Source: Choristoneura fumiferana
Taxonomy: Eukaryota; Arthropoda; Insecta; Lepidoptera; Tortricidae
Length of the DNA: 64,000 nucleotides
Direction of reading: 5' to 3'
Assembly (NCBI RefSeq): GCF_025370935.1
Contig: NC_133472.1
Location: 33,704,463 to 33,768,462 of the forward strand
Under the pieces are notes generated by a model that was not told the DNA's origin, did no database searches, and saw nothing but the letters and a program-made list of their open reading frames with translations. Position 1 is the first letter of the stretch; each line of letters opens with the position of its first letter. Positions 12,401 to 20,816 of the stretch are shown here, in pieces. The translations under genes and the position numbers were made by a program.

Positions 12401-15400
12401 GAAGCATTCTGTGACAGCTGTCACGTCAAAAAGTGCGACGTTTTGAATAAAAACAAAGTAGTATCGCGTAGTGATACATTGTGTGCTAATTAATTTTGTA
12501 AGGAAAATAATAAGTCTAATTTTTTATTAAAACATAATAAAATTTGATTATTAGGGCCTTCACTAACTGCCCTTAAAGTTTGAGGTAGTATCAAAAATAC
12601 ACGCTGTATACTTCTAAATAAAAGTAGTGTGTTAAGGCGGGATGTTCTCATTTTAAATTAACGATGGAAGAATTCGAAAATGCTGATTTTGTTTTATTTG
12701 TATCATGACAAAGAGTCATATTGTATTAAAATTAGAAAAAGATAAATAAGCGTAATATTATTACAGTATAGTACATTGTGTCTTAAGGGCAGTAAATAAG
12801 GAATTACGAACGAGAGTCAATTAGAAGCCCGAAGTCGAAGAATGTTTTTCATCACATTTGCGGGTAAATTTTTATATTTCTAAAATAAAAAAAATGTTCC
12901 AAATATTGGCGATACCTTAGGCTGCGCTCTTGGCAGCGCCGCCCTCCCCCTTCCGCAGCACGCGCCTGACGTGCGTGTGCAGGTGGGCCTGCAGCAGCAG
13001 CGCGCGCAGCAGTATCAGTACACGCACATTGACTCATTCGACCTTGGGCTTCATGACAAGAAAATTTGTACGGGCAATGACTCATTTACCGACCACGGGT
13101 TTCATGACAAGCACATTAAGATCGAGGGTTTTATTTGGGGGGTTGCAACCAAGTCAGTCTGCATGTTTCGACACTGTTTACGAGCAAGTATGATGAAAAG
13201 GTTTGTTTTGTACTTATGGTTATTCTTTACATAACTTTTTACGGTAAAGTTTTGCAAGTAACAGAACAGAACCGCATATCACGATCGCGTGTCATCGTCA
13301 ATACCCGAAGCATGCTTCTAAAATCCGAAGGTTTTTTAACAGCTCACGGAGTGTAATGTGATGAATGATGATAAATAACTAAAAACCTGAAAGTAGTTTG
13401 CTCAGAATCGAGAATATGAGAATCGATTGTTTAATTTGTTTACACTACCTATGTTTTAAATCAGGTTGTGTTCGAGTTTTTGTATCCCTCTTTTATAGTG
13501 TCTAGTCTAAAAGTTACAAATGCGACATGCGCTAATTAATAGTAGATTGTTTAACAAGGGACCTAAAAAAAGCCATAATGAGACCAGATGTATAACCACC
13601 CGAGCAGAGCGAAGGTGACTATAGTTCGAGTGTCATGGTTACTTGTCTCGCGTTAAACACTCTACTTTCACTTTGAATGCGAGGAAAAAAACTACCTTCT
13701 GCTCAAAATTACAATATTACTTATATATTTTTAAATAATGAAGGTATTAGAAAATAAATGCAACCAAGTAACTTAAAATGAAAAAATAGTTTTTGGGTGT
13801 CTGAGTGTCCTTATATATATTATGAGTGAATGACAAGAAAACTAGATGTTTTATGTCACGTATGTTACATTTTTAAAATATGTATTTGTTTTAGTAATCC
13901 GAAGAAAATACCACGCACAGGACTTATCACACGCTAACACACACGAGTAATATTTACCTCGACGTTTCAGCAACATTATAGTGGCCGTGGTCACAAGTAG
14001 ACTATTGTGACCTCAGTCTACTCGTGACCCGTAAAAGTCTAGGTAAAAATCACGGAAGTTTAAGACATTATATCCGAAGAAAAGACCTAAAAACGCACGC
14101 GTTCTATACGTAATGAACCTATCATGAGCCGCCGCGCTTCCCCCTACCTATCCCTATTCACTAGTACATTGAATGGCTAAAATTGATTAGCGCTATCAGC
14201 TCGGTGCCGACTTAAGTTTGCAATTCATCACCTAGAATTTGTAGAAATTTTATAAAATAAAATTATCCCATTCATAAATAAATTCATGGCGCTATTTTTC
14301 CCAAACTTGTTCTTACCTAATAACTTCATTATTACCTATTAGTTTTTTATATTCCTTATAATTTCATGCCAAAACTGAACTTAGTATGTAGGTTATGTAC
14401 TTATTTAGCTCTCAAAACTTTGTTATCATACATTTGAAATATAACCGCCAGAAACATTATCATTGCCTGATAAGTGAACTAAATGTAGGTAACAACATCT
14501 ATCACGAAATTTAGGTCGCAAGTTAAGATAAGTCGCCTCTAAGTTTACGTCGTCACAATAAAAGTCATTAGAGATATCTGCACAATAATGGTCGTGACGA
14601 TATCGTGAAATAGTGACCGTTAGTGTCACTACACTTCGTTACGAGTATTAGTGTTCGCGGATCCGGATGCACGAAATTTATGCAACGAATAAATTTATAA
14701 AGCAATGCAACGAATAACGAAATTGACGTTTTCCCGGGATAAAGGCCTATATTCATCAGGGATAGTGTAGCTAGCATTCTATTCGTTTTAGGGGCTAATC
14801 CCTTAAACTAATAAAATAAGTACTCGCTATGTACAAAAAAAAATCGAACAAAGTTACAAGTATTAGTGCATTAAAGTAAAGATAGATTATAGTTCTGTAA
14901 CTTCTAAAAGTAGATGTTTATTTTGACAAGCTTTAGTAATAACTTGCCGTGTTAAGACGGTATTTGACTATTTTTAAATGTTTTATAAATTAAAACTTCA
15001 CAACGCCTGTTATCGAAGAGAGAAACAATTTTTAAGCAGGACCTTTACAAATAACAAAGTTAGAAAGGTTTGAAATTTAAGATTAGTCAGAGAAAGACAC
15101 ACTTGCATGTTACGTCACACGCAAGTAGCGCCATACTTGCTGCATAGAGAAATGCGCTTGAGAAAGAGACAGGTATATAGCTTTTTTTTTAAATAATTTT
15201 AAAACCAATTTTCAACCGATTTAAGTTTTCTTCTTTCGAAGATAGAAGTTCGTATCGTTTTGCTGACGCAAATTTTAGTTAAAACGAGAGTGAAAGGGAC
15301 GGTACGATACGAACTTCGATTTTCGAATTTGGTTGTAGCCCCCTGTATTAGCGGGTAGCCATTATTTTATTCAGTTGTTTTCTTAGCGTCTTTCTTTTGC

Positions 15401-17528
15401 CAAGCTGTGAAGTGTTTAGATACAAAATAATTTCATTTGTTGCATTTTTTTCATTACAAATGCGAGTCTTTAAAAGACTCGTTAGTAATCCCCTTCTTAC
15501 GCCCCTTAATGCACATGTACTATTCTACCTCACCCTATCGAGTAACAACAGAGTCTTAAGACTAACTAATAAAGTTCTACCTACTCCTACGTGTGAGAGT
15601 GCAAAACATTTACGATAGCGTCGTCCCACGTTAACGTTAGTAGGTGTCATGTCTAAGGTTTACATAGCTAGTAGCAAATAAGTTAAAAACACGATGGGAA
15701 CTAAACCAAAATCGATTGAAAATAATTTGCTTAGTTCTCAGTCGACAAAACTTAACTCTTCATTTATTATTGCAGTTAGAAATGGTACCATAAGCCAAAT
15801 ATGTGGTCTACTACCCTAAAAGATAATCGTTTGCATGTTATAAAACAATAATTCCAATAGACGTGTCTGTCAACTTGAAAGTTCGACTTTAGTGACATAT
15901 TCATTTGATAGGAACTTGTTTAAAAATTGGTAGACCACTTATTTGGCTGATGGTACCTACACGATAGATCAGCACAGAATTTTGTGACTATACATATAAC
16001 CATAATCCGTATGTGTTATGACGGTGTGATAACTTAGTGTCTTATTATACGTTTAGTGAAAAAACGTCAAAAATTTGATTTCCTAGGTGGCCTCGACATT
16101 AAATATTACAAAATATAGAACAGATACGTTCTTGAGAAAAGCGCTAGTGTAAGCCGTTTAATTAGCATTTATTTCGCATAGCATTCTTTTGTTAAATCAT
16201 AAAAATAAGAGGCAGATAAAGAGTGAAAACTTAAAGCCGAAACTCCTTACCAGTATTTCATTCTGGTTTGATTGCATCGCTTTCAAGTCGCTAAGACCGC
16301 ACACATACTGTGGTGGTACCCTGTGCAGTTTTTGAGCTGCTTCCGTAGTGTCTGCATTATTACGAGGCCATACCATACACAGCTGGGATTTTGGCTCCTG
16401 ACACGCGATTCCAATCTGAAATATTAATAATAACGTTAAAACAAATTTTACTATATTGAATTAATGATGCGCCTACTTTTTCATGCTCTCTTTTATAGTT
16501 CATTGACTTTTAATATAGGTAGTATACTATACTAAACTTGTATTATCATACAATCTGCATAATTATGTAGGTCACATTTTTGTAATTTTACGAGCTTTTA
16601 TTTAACTTGTAAAGTTTTTTTGATGTAGTTGATTTAACTCACACCGCACGTCGACTTGGTCTGAAGAACTTCTAATGGTAAAAATCCTAGGTACTCTAGT
16701 ACCGCTTCTCAAGTAAATAAATGAATTTGAATTTGAAATTATCATTTCGATAATTAAGTACTTGTGTTTAGGTGACCTATAAAGTAAGGATTTAATTTTG
16801 GTGACAATAGAATGTAGGTATATCTAACAGAAACACTCAAAGCTGGCCATAGAGTATTTCCAAGTTACTGACCTTCATTTCGGACTGATCTAAGTACCTA
16901 TAGCCAGTACCACTACCATGAGTTTACAGTGACCGTACTCGATAGCGAAGCGACACGGCGTATTTGAATGGAGAATTGTACAGTCACTGTAAACTCATGG
17001 TAGTGGTACAGAACGGAAAAGAAAACCGGTAAGTCACACAAAATAAATACTTGTATCGTTAAATTCCTTTTTATAGATTAACAGGATACACGACGACGCT
17101 TTGTTTTTATTTTCAGAATGATTACAGTGAGTCAGTTATATGGGTAGAGTAAGTAGGTCGGGTAGGGTAGAGTACGCAGTTAAAAATGGAAATGAAATTA
17201 CTTTTGGGAAATTATACACATGCATGAAAACTGTAACGTTTAAGTTTTTATGATTTTTATTAAATATTAAAATCGATAAGATATGTTTAATTTTTAAGAA
17301 AATTATAAAAAAGGTTCATACTTGCGCACGGTGTGGTAAGTGCAAGGCTACTAAAAAGTCGAGGAATGCAAGGATGAATACAGCTTGAGCCGCGGTTCGC
17401 AGGCCAGGAGGCAGTCTGTTCAGCGAGGGCAGCGCCGGCAGCGCGCGCGGACGCATGGCGACGAGCTGGGGCTCGGAGACACTCTGCCGCAGAGCCGGCG
17501 CGCGCGCCCCGGCACCCGTCTGACCCAT
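170..17528 (-). CDS. Unrecognised gene with one hydrophobic segment, three exons, 3' end outside window
   Basis: I do not recognise this protein. Three minus-strand exons (17528-17322, 16415-16251, 416-170) join in phase 0 at both junctions and give 206 residues; the last donor leaves phase 1, so the gene continues left of base 1. The start is the first ATG in the frame, at 17528. Residues 1-46 are rich in Pro, Arg and Ala. Residues about 46-64 (AAQAVFILAFLDFLVALHL) are hydrophobic and could be a signal-anchor or transmembrane segment. After it come Cys-containing stretches (GIACQEPKSQLCMVWPR) and, in exon 3, a basic run (HQAFRRRREAGFIPRGRYRG). The intron between exons 2 and 3 is about 15.8 kb and holds the BEL retrotransposon. 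Exons between them could have been missed, but the phases fit without any. That the product is membrane-bound is inference; no domain family was recognised. Confidence 0.6.
753..1060. mobile_element. Palindromic MITE, family 'cagtctgaagtcggtgcc', copy 1
   Basis: Two arms form a long imperfect inverted repeat. The core runs 830-993, from ccagtctgaagtcggtgcct to its complement ending gacttcagactgg. Outside it the arms continue with aaccgact and agtcggtt blocks and A/T runs. No coding capacity is present. Two other copies lie at 38350-38478 and 42727-42975. Confidence 0.8.
1541..2456 (-). repeat. Lepidopteran-type dispersed repeat ('ggttccgtacccaaagg' end), copy 1
   Basis: One end reads ttggtcaagtgcgagtcg (about 1541) and the other gtacggaaccctaaaa (about 2440-2456), with a (GACA)n run beside it. 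The same sequence lies inverted at 18776-20184. I know this end-structure as a very common non-autonomous repeat of Lepidoptera, but its class is not clear to me. Confidence 0.65.
2832..2952. mobile_element. Palindromic MITE 'ctactacgaaactcgaa', copy 1
   Basis: The arms are tactacgaagtgcaaaattc and its mirror ending gagtttcgtagtagcc. The loop contains the family mark cgagagtgagagggacggta. It is inserted inside the 2551-3815 element. Confidence 0.65.
3008..3383 (+). repeat. Lepidopteran dispersed repeat, 'cccgcggcttcgctcgcg' type
   Basis: The unit starts actagtgattgcccgtggct and ends near gcatttataatattaat, with gcgtgaaggagtaacaaac before the end. These are hallmarks of a ubiquitous lepidopteran repeat known to me from many genomes. 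Related fragments are at 39110-39510, 44290-44515, 30590-30700 and 49478-49715. Confidence 0.6.
4064..4225. mobile_element. Near-perfect palindromic MITE
   Basis: Arms of about 60 bp (actcatattttatataatga and its complement) pair almost perfectly around a short centre containing tgtgtcgaagacgaagggct. It should form a strong hairpin. No open frame is present. Confidence 0.8.
4404..4570. repeat. Dispersed repeat, two diverged copies (also 13537-13700)
   Basis: Both copies start agtagattgt, contain a ccacccgagc...gcgagggtg-like block and end near ttcacttc...gcgaggaaa. Divergence is high. The class is unknown. Confidence 0.4.
5241..5424. mobile_element. Palindromic element inside the split DNA element
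   Basis: Arms taagctaagatgacgcgtgc and gcacgcgtcatcttagctta bound the unit. The centre has a second inner stem, caataaccgcc...ggcggttattg. It is either a nested MITE or the internal hairpin of the host element. Confidence 0.65.
6384..6388. other. Target site duplication TGTTA, left copy
   Basis: TGTTA directly precedes the 5' LTR and is repeated directly after the 3' LTR at 11467-11471. A 5 bp duplication fits BEL/Pao integration. Confidence 0.85.
6389..6755 (+). repeat. BEL 5' LTR
   Basis: The 367 bp LTR begins TGTTTGAGCC and ends GCGCAAATA. It differs from the 3' LTR by four substitutions and by lacking a 5 bp segment near its middle (gacatatagag here, gacaaaacatatagag there). Confidence 0.9.
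6760..6775 (+). other. Primer binding site, tRNA-Tyr-like
   Basis: TGGCCTTCGAGCCG begins four bases after the LTR. As remembered, the 3' end of animal tRNA-Tyr reads CGGCTCGAAGGACCA, whose complement is TGGTCCTTCGAGCCG. The site matches except for one missing base next to TGG. The primer identity is inference. Confidence 0.55.
7208..10480 (+). CDS. gag-pol: BEL/Pao Gag-Pol fragment (Gag, zinc knuckles, protease, partial RT)
   Basis: The 1,090-residue frame starts at ATG in AAAAATGG. A BEL-type Gag (DUF1759-like, LPRIDIPDFDGDIQKFPLF at 113-131) is followed by three Cys-His knuckles (C338/C341/H346/C352, C373/C376/H381/C386, C392/C395/H399 or H400/C404), a Pro/Ala-rich linker (about 437-480), an aspartic protease (VLVDMGSQNHFIT, 527-537) and the start of reverse transcriptase (ADIRQMYLRI, 862-871; CSPYLAMR, 907-914). 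The protease triad is DMG where DSG or DTG is usual. The RT motif is YTDE (939-942) where YVDD is usual, so the second catalytic Asp is lost. From about 1041 BEL homology stops and a 50-residue hydrophobic tail follows, the result of a deletion. The RT, and probably the protease, are inactive; the frame may still make Gag. Confidence 0.93.
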   Translation: MENKISLLSSKRDSYFKRIQSIYDSIPKTKRDKIALFLMQAANIQHLRDEFVELNDSIHACHLDLDPKYEPKFELLWEFDDMFYAIKSVFKKLSDSDDNAASAAASAAPAFKLPRIDIPDFDGDIQKFPLFIESFRTIVHNNPALGNAERIHYLISKLKGKAQSICVGIAPTPDNYRVLYETLVDKYEDKRAIAISYLENILNLKPLSAGKANAANLESYIDQFSTSVAALRQLNIKEMSDFIFVHLALRKLDSETSKAFEMSLKDNEKFPKYDDFVKFIRDQTKIIQRTTAVASPSHPHAGNHAQRNQPSPAPRTHFVQNKMQTFLVNNNENPIRVCSYCNSNKHANLYQCEPFLRLTPIEKYNVIKKCNGCVNCLSVRHTLSTCKSNTTCKYCHKAHHSQLCRNALDHPNASKQGDSNFKDYGHSYNANKGQFRPPAPLPVNQPASSPATAAAAPPARPHAAASPSSVPYAPAAASSDCTRTNNSDVGFSGTATSNQDSFKTVLLGTAIVQVLDAFGNRRDIRVLVDMGSQNHFITSRCLRTLGLKLSPDDKNISVHGIGESSQSIKGTSNLTLFSRFDDSFSFDLQALVIDKISGNLPACEINTACLDYLKDIPFSDSHWYMPGKIDLLLGAEDFVKCIMKNNRIIGPPGLPDAIETVFGYVISGSAYTKSVQSSAVQTFFTATDKVDTLLSKFWEIEEVPTRKHLSADDKACEQIYSQQTTRDDLGRYVVPLPFCRDPCDLGDSLPTAMRRYKSLERRFKQNNVIHQQYDEIIRDYLQKEYISLVKDLESNPSAYIIPHHPVIKEDRLTTKVRIVLDASASTSTDISLNDCLYTGPNLQSDLLAIIFDFRLFPIAITADIRQMYLRILVSPEFHRYLRMIYRFSNESEPQIYEFNRVCFRLQCSPYLAMRKVKQLLLDEGPSFPAAVSAASRNLYTDESGTSVRDESTAIELSRDLIALFSIANLELFKFSSNSRSLLEHLPEENRFSAVGDVADDTDFKIYVLRWCSVADQFFLIVNLDSQNVATKHTTLSTLVRLCFLVIIATTIILFTLVIETELGFAIFIAYSCTLFLVQIELPLFPLAYFQ
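10814..10960 (+). pseudogene. Remnant of BEL integrase C-terminus (DUF5641-like)
   Basis: The 48-codon frame from GAT to TAA reads DNTPLKWPLGVIEDVFSGKD and then VVSVRTNSGVYQRPVVKVSP. This is typical of the end of BEL/Pao Pol, downstream of integrase. No start codon or upstream Pol is in this frame. It marks the right side of the internal deletion; about 330 bp of AT-rich sequence separate it from the main frame. Confidence 0.85.
11082..11094 (+). other. Polypurine tract before 3' LTR
   Basis: AGGCGGGGGGAA lies directly against the TGTTTGAGCC start of the 3' LTR, the expected site for plus-strand priming. Confidence 0.8.
11095..11466 (+). repeat. BEL 3' LTR
   Basis: The 372 bp LTR has the same ends as the 5' copy, TGTTTGAGCC and GCGCAAATA. 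TGTTA (11467-11471) follows and then the rest of the host element's inverted repeat. Confidence 0.9.
12140..12605. mobile_element. TIR element with GTGACAGCTGTCAC palindrome, copy 1
   Basis: Terminal repeats agcgtgtatttttcatacta and its diverged complement ending aaaaatacacgct bound a 466 bp unit without coding sequence. It carries a (GAA)n run and a perfect 14 bp palindrome at 12411-12424. A partial inverted copy is at 53211-53530. Confidence 0.7.
12780..13150 (-). repeat. Unclassified repeat with internal subrepeats, copy 1
   Basis: This roughly 370 bp unit matches the complement of 37965-38350. It includes a GC-rich block (gcagcagcagcgcgcgcagc) and two internal subrepeats built on ttcatgacaag followed by gggcaatgactcatttaccg. 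Coding potential is not convincing. Confidence 0.6.
13905..14060. repeat. Short repeat fragment with 'cgacgtttcagcaac' motif
   Basis: The phrase cgacgtttcagcaacattat followed by gtggccgtggtcac resembles a recurrent insect retroelement end, possibly Penelope-like. Only about 150 bp remain, and the class is uncertain. Confidence 0.35.
15235..15345. mobile_element. Palindromic MITE 'ctactacgaaactcgaa', copy 2
   Basis: Arms gatagaagttcgtatcg and cgatacgaacttcg surround the mark cgagagtgaaagggacggta. The copy is diverged and its outer ends are eroded. Confidence 0.55.
16251..16415 (-). CDS. Exon 2 of unrecognised gene
   Basis: A polypyrimidine/TTTCAG acceptor and a CTG|GTAAGG donor bound exactly 55 codons in phase 0. 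The peptide starts IGIACQEPKSQLCMVWPRNN and ends MQSNQNEIL, with three Cys residues. Non-repetitive protein-like sequence between two good splice sites supports a real exon. Confidence 0.65.
16416..17321. other. Intron 1 of unrecognised minus-strand gene
   Basis: No exon is seen. The intron contains the perfect inverted repeat at 16907-17009 and otherwise AT-rich unique-looking sequence. Confidence 0.5.
16907..17009. repeat. Perfect 27 bp inverted repeat (small MITE)
   Basis: gtaccactaccatgagttta...gtgac (16907-16933) is repeated exactly as its complement at 16983-17009. The 49 bp loop contains tcgatagcgaagcgac. Confidence 0.75.
17322..17528 (-). CDS. Exon 1 of unrecognised gene (start codon)
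   Basis: This exon holds 69 codons from ATG (context gcgagcATGG) to a GTATGA donor after CAA, phase 0. It is GC-rich compared with its surroundings, as first coding exons of insects often are. It encodes a Pro/Arg-rich head (RALPALPSLNRLPPGLR) and the hydrophobic segment. The frame is also open upstream of the ATG without another ATG, so a longer 5' exon cannot be excluded. Confidence 0.6.
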
Positions 17529-20500
17529 GCTCGCCACCCGTAACTCAAGATGAACCCGCTCTAGATATAAGTTCACCCACCCAATTTCGGCGATAGCGAA
17601 TGAAATTAGACACGCTGTTTTAGTACCTACATGCGAAATTAGAACGGGTTTAGCTAACTTTACAAAGTTGTAGCTTTTTAATAATAAATATAAATTTATT
17701 TATTTCAGGCAACTTGGCCCATACAATAAATACCTTACAGACTAACATACATATTTATAATCAAAAATTATTTAAAACTTATTTGGTGACAAAACGGCGT
17801 GACCCCGTTGTGTCACCGTTCCCGACCCGCCCGCAATTGCGTCTGCGTAAGATTCGGCTAGCCAGTCGGTAGTATTCAGGGACACAAAGACTTGCTGATA
17901 TATGTGTAGTAGCCTACAATGGATCTAAGTTCTTAAATTTTGTACAAAAACGTAATAAATACTTTGACCCGGTGCGACATGAAGGACAGATACATAATTG
18001 GCCACCAAAAATAATGCCTAAATAAGAGTACTTACCAGCTATTTTGTTTTTAAGTCCCAAATTAATCAATATGGGTACTAATACACTAATTAGGTAAGTA
18101 ATCAAATCTCAGCCAGCTAATGAATGCGCGTTGCATTGATATCCTGGCCGAATATCACTGTCGGCGCTGCATGCATGCATACAATAATATTGGGAGTGGT
18201 AGGTACGTTTCATGTCAATAGTTTAGACTATTTTGAATGCGATTAAATATGTTATTTTGTTAAAACCAAGTAAGTAGGTAAAACAAAACTTAGTAATAAA
18301 AAAACTTCTATTTCATTCAAATAGAGATTTTGTTACTTAACGTTCCTCGTGCCTAGTACAACTTACCTCTTGACTTATAATACAAAAATCGTATTAAAAA
18401 AAAAAACTCTTTTGGCTTAGTTTTTAAATTAGATCACATGCCCAGACAGTTTCAACAGAAATTCATAAAAACACGAAATTGTAAGTAAGTACAAATAACC
18501 GGCCAAGTGTAAGTCCGTACAAATTATTGTTAGGTATCTTTAAGAATATCAGTCTAGTGCCAGCAGAGCCGCTCTCCTATGAAAATGTACCAAGGTACGC
18601 AGTGTGGGGCGATTTAGATGGCACTTACATAGACATGGAAAATTGAGATTTTCATACTTTTCTTATTTATTTGGTCGTACTATAAGTTAAGTACCTTCAT
18701 ACCGAATTTCAAGTTTTTAGTATGACCGGAAGTACCCTATAGATTTTTATGATAATTTGTATGAAAGCATCTTTTTAGGGTTCCGTACCCAAAGGGTGCC
18801 AACGGGACCCTATTACTGAGACTCCGCTGTCTGTCTTTCTGTCTGTCTGTCTGTCTGTCCGTCCGTCTGTCACAGAGCTCTATCTCTTAGGGCGTAAAAG
18901 TTAGACACTAGAAATTTTCACAGATTATGTGTTACTGTGGCCGTAAAGTTGCAAATTAAAGGGGGTCGTCAAACAAGAAACGTGTTTTTTTTTCAGTAGC
19001 TACGTCGTTTGAATATTTACCTTTAAGTTTGCGATTTTAATGATGTTTTATAAAAGCTTCGATAATATATATATAGTGACTGTCTGATTGTGTGGTTTAT
19101 TCGTTTTTGTGCAAAATTAATGAAGCAATTTATGAACCACAAACCTCAATGAAGCCAACTTTTATAAAGCGCTCGCCAAATCCGCACCATAATAATCACT
19201 ATGTTTACCTATGGTTTTTTACACTAAAAAATCATACTAAGTATTTAACACTACAAGGTTTATAATACAGTTTAAAATTTATCCACACTAGTCGAGCTTC
19301 TTATTATTTAATTACACAACATACGAAGTCCGCCGAATTTCCCGCGAATGAACCGCGCTGACAGCCATTTTTTTTGAGCCGCGCGCGCCGCGGGCAATGG
19401 TTTCAGAAGCAAACAGCCAGAACCAGATGAGATGAGAATTGAAATTGTTTTTTATTCGAAATACTTGCACAAGTGCTTAGATTTCGGCGATATTTTTAAA
19501 AGCTGATTTCAAATCATGGAAGCTAAATTTGACCCACTTCCAGTAGTCCGATCGACTTGAAATTTGGCATACTTATGTAAATTTCGTGACAATACAATAA
19601 TCTCGTAGTGACATCATGGTGGTCCTGCCAGGATCGTCTCTGCAGGAGGGAACTCCTCAATAGTTAATAGTACCGACTTGAAATTTGGTACAAACAAATA
19701 TGTAGTTTAGATGACAATGCAAGTACAGTCAACAAAAAGTACATTCGGCCAAAAAAGCTTGTATTAAAAATGAAATTTTTAACAAAAACTTATTACAAGC
19801 ATTATATTTATTTGCAGTGTAATGTAACTATGTTTGCTCGGGTGGAATATTCAACTCAAATTTGAAGTGGATATCTTCAACCGATTTAGCTGAAATTTTA
19901 CACGCATGTGTAAATCCGATGACAATGTAATATTACTATGACATGGAGTTGATCTGATGATAAAGCTAGCGGGTGACCATAGGAACTCTGTGATAAACGA
20001 CACGACCGCATCGAGTTTGGACTCGTTTGATTCGTCTTGACGAGTACTTTGGTAACCAGGGGACTAAAGTACCTACAGTCAGCAAAAAAAGGTTATATTA
20101 GAAGAATTTTAAGAAAAACTTTTACTGAACTGTTAACGGAACCCTTCATGTACGAGTCCAACTCGCACTTGACCAATTTTTTAATGTCTTTTTTGATTGC
20201 GTTGACTTAGAAGTTTGATTTTTTTATTACTTCAAAACCTGAGTAGGTATGTGTTTGATATTTATTTCAGCTTGATATCTCCATGCGGTCCTGAGAAAAA
20301 GAGTCTTGACAGACAAAACGGACAGACAGACAGATAGACAACAAAGTCACTCATAAGCTAACACTTAAAACTACGATAGCTTTTCTAAAAAAAATACAAC
20401 CCCGCTCCGCTACATAAATCTACTACAATGCAGAAACGCAATTTTAATCTAATTCTTCGAAAACGTTACGTCATTTATTATAGCTGCCGGAGGAAATCTA

Positions 20501-20816
20501 GGTAGGAATGCAAATGAATTAATTCAACTACAAATAAATTAGCATTTAGGTACTTACTATGACTTTTTTTATTTAGAATTTAAACAACTGGTGAAAAACA
20601 ATTATGTATAATATTAACTAGGTACCTACACGAGTACATCATCTGTTTCAGCATATTAAAGATAGAATAGATAAATGCTGTAGGTAGATAAGTATGTAGG
20701 AATATTCAAACCTTAATACATTTCTATCTTACTTACACAATAACCTTTTCACTACTAAGGTTTACTTTATATTTAGAACTAGAAAAATTTAATATTTTTA
20801 AAATTTCGTATTTTAC
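17529..20816. other. Interval between two minus-strand genes
   Basis: It contains the promoter side of the 17528 gene, a possible LINE 3' end on the minus strand (about 17668-17890, with ttatttcaggcaacttggcc) and the long dispersed repeat at 18776-20184. I see no coding exon. The 3' UTR of the Tamalin gene should start at 20816 and run leftwards. Confidence 0.5.
18776..20184 (+). repeat. Lepidopteran-type dispersed repeat, copy 2 (inverted to 1541-2456)
   Basis: It starts ttagggttccgtacccaaag with a (GTCT)n run and ends with cgagtccaactcgcacttga. Internal blocks such as tgactgtctgattgtgtggt match copy 1 in reverse. It is longer than copy 1 (about 1.4 against 0.9 kb), so copy 1 has deletions. 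Confidence 0.65.

Larger units (their letters stand above)
417..16250. other. Large intron or intergenic interval packed with mobile elements
   Basis: No host exon is recognised here. If the three-exon model is right this is intron 2 of the minus-strand gene. It holds the foldback elements, the nested DNA/BEL insertion and the dispersed repeats listed separately. Unassigned stretches (for example 11500-12139 and 14061-15230) are AT-rich and show no convincing coding signal. Confidence 0.55.
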
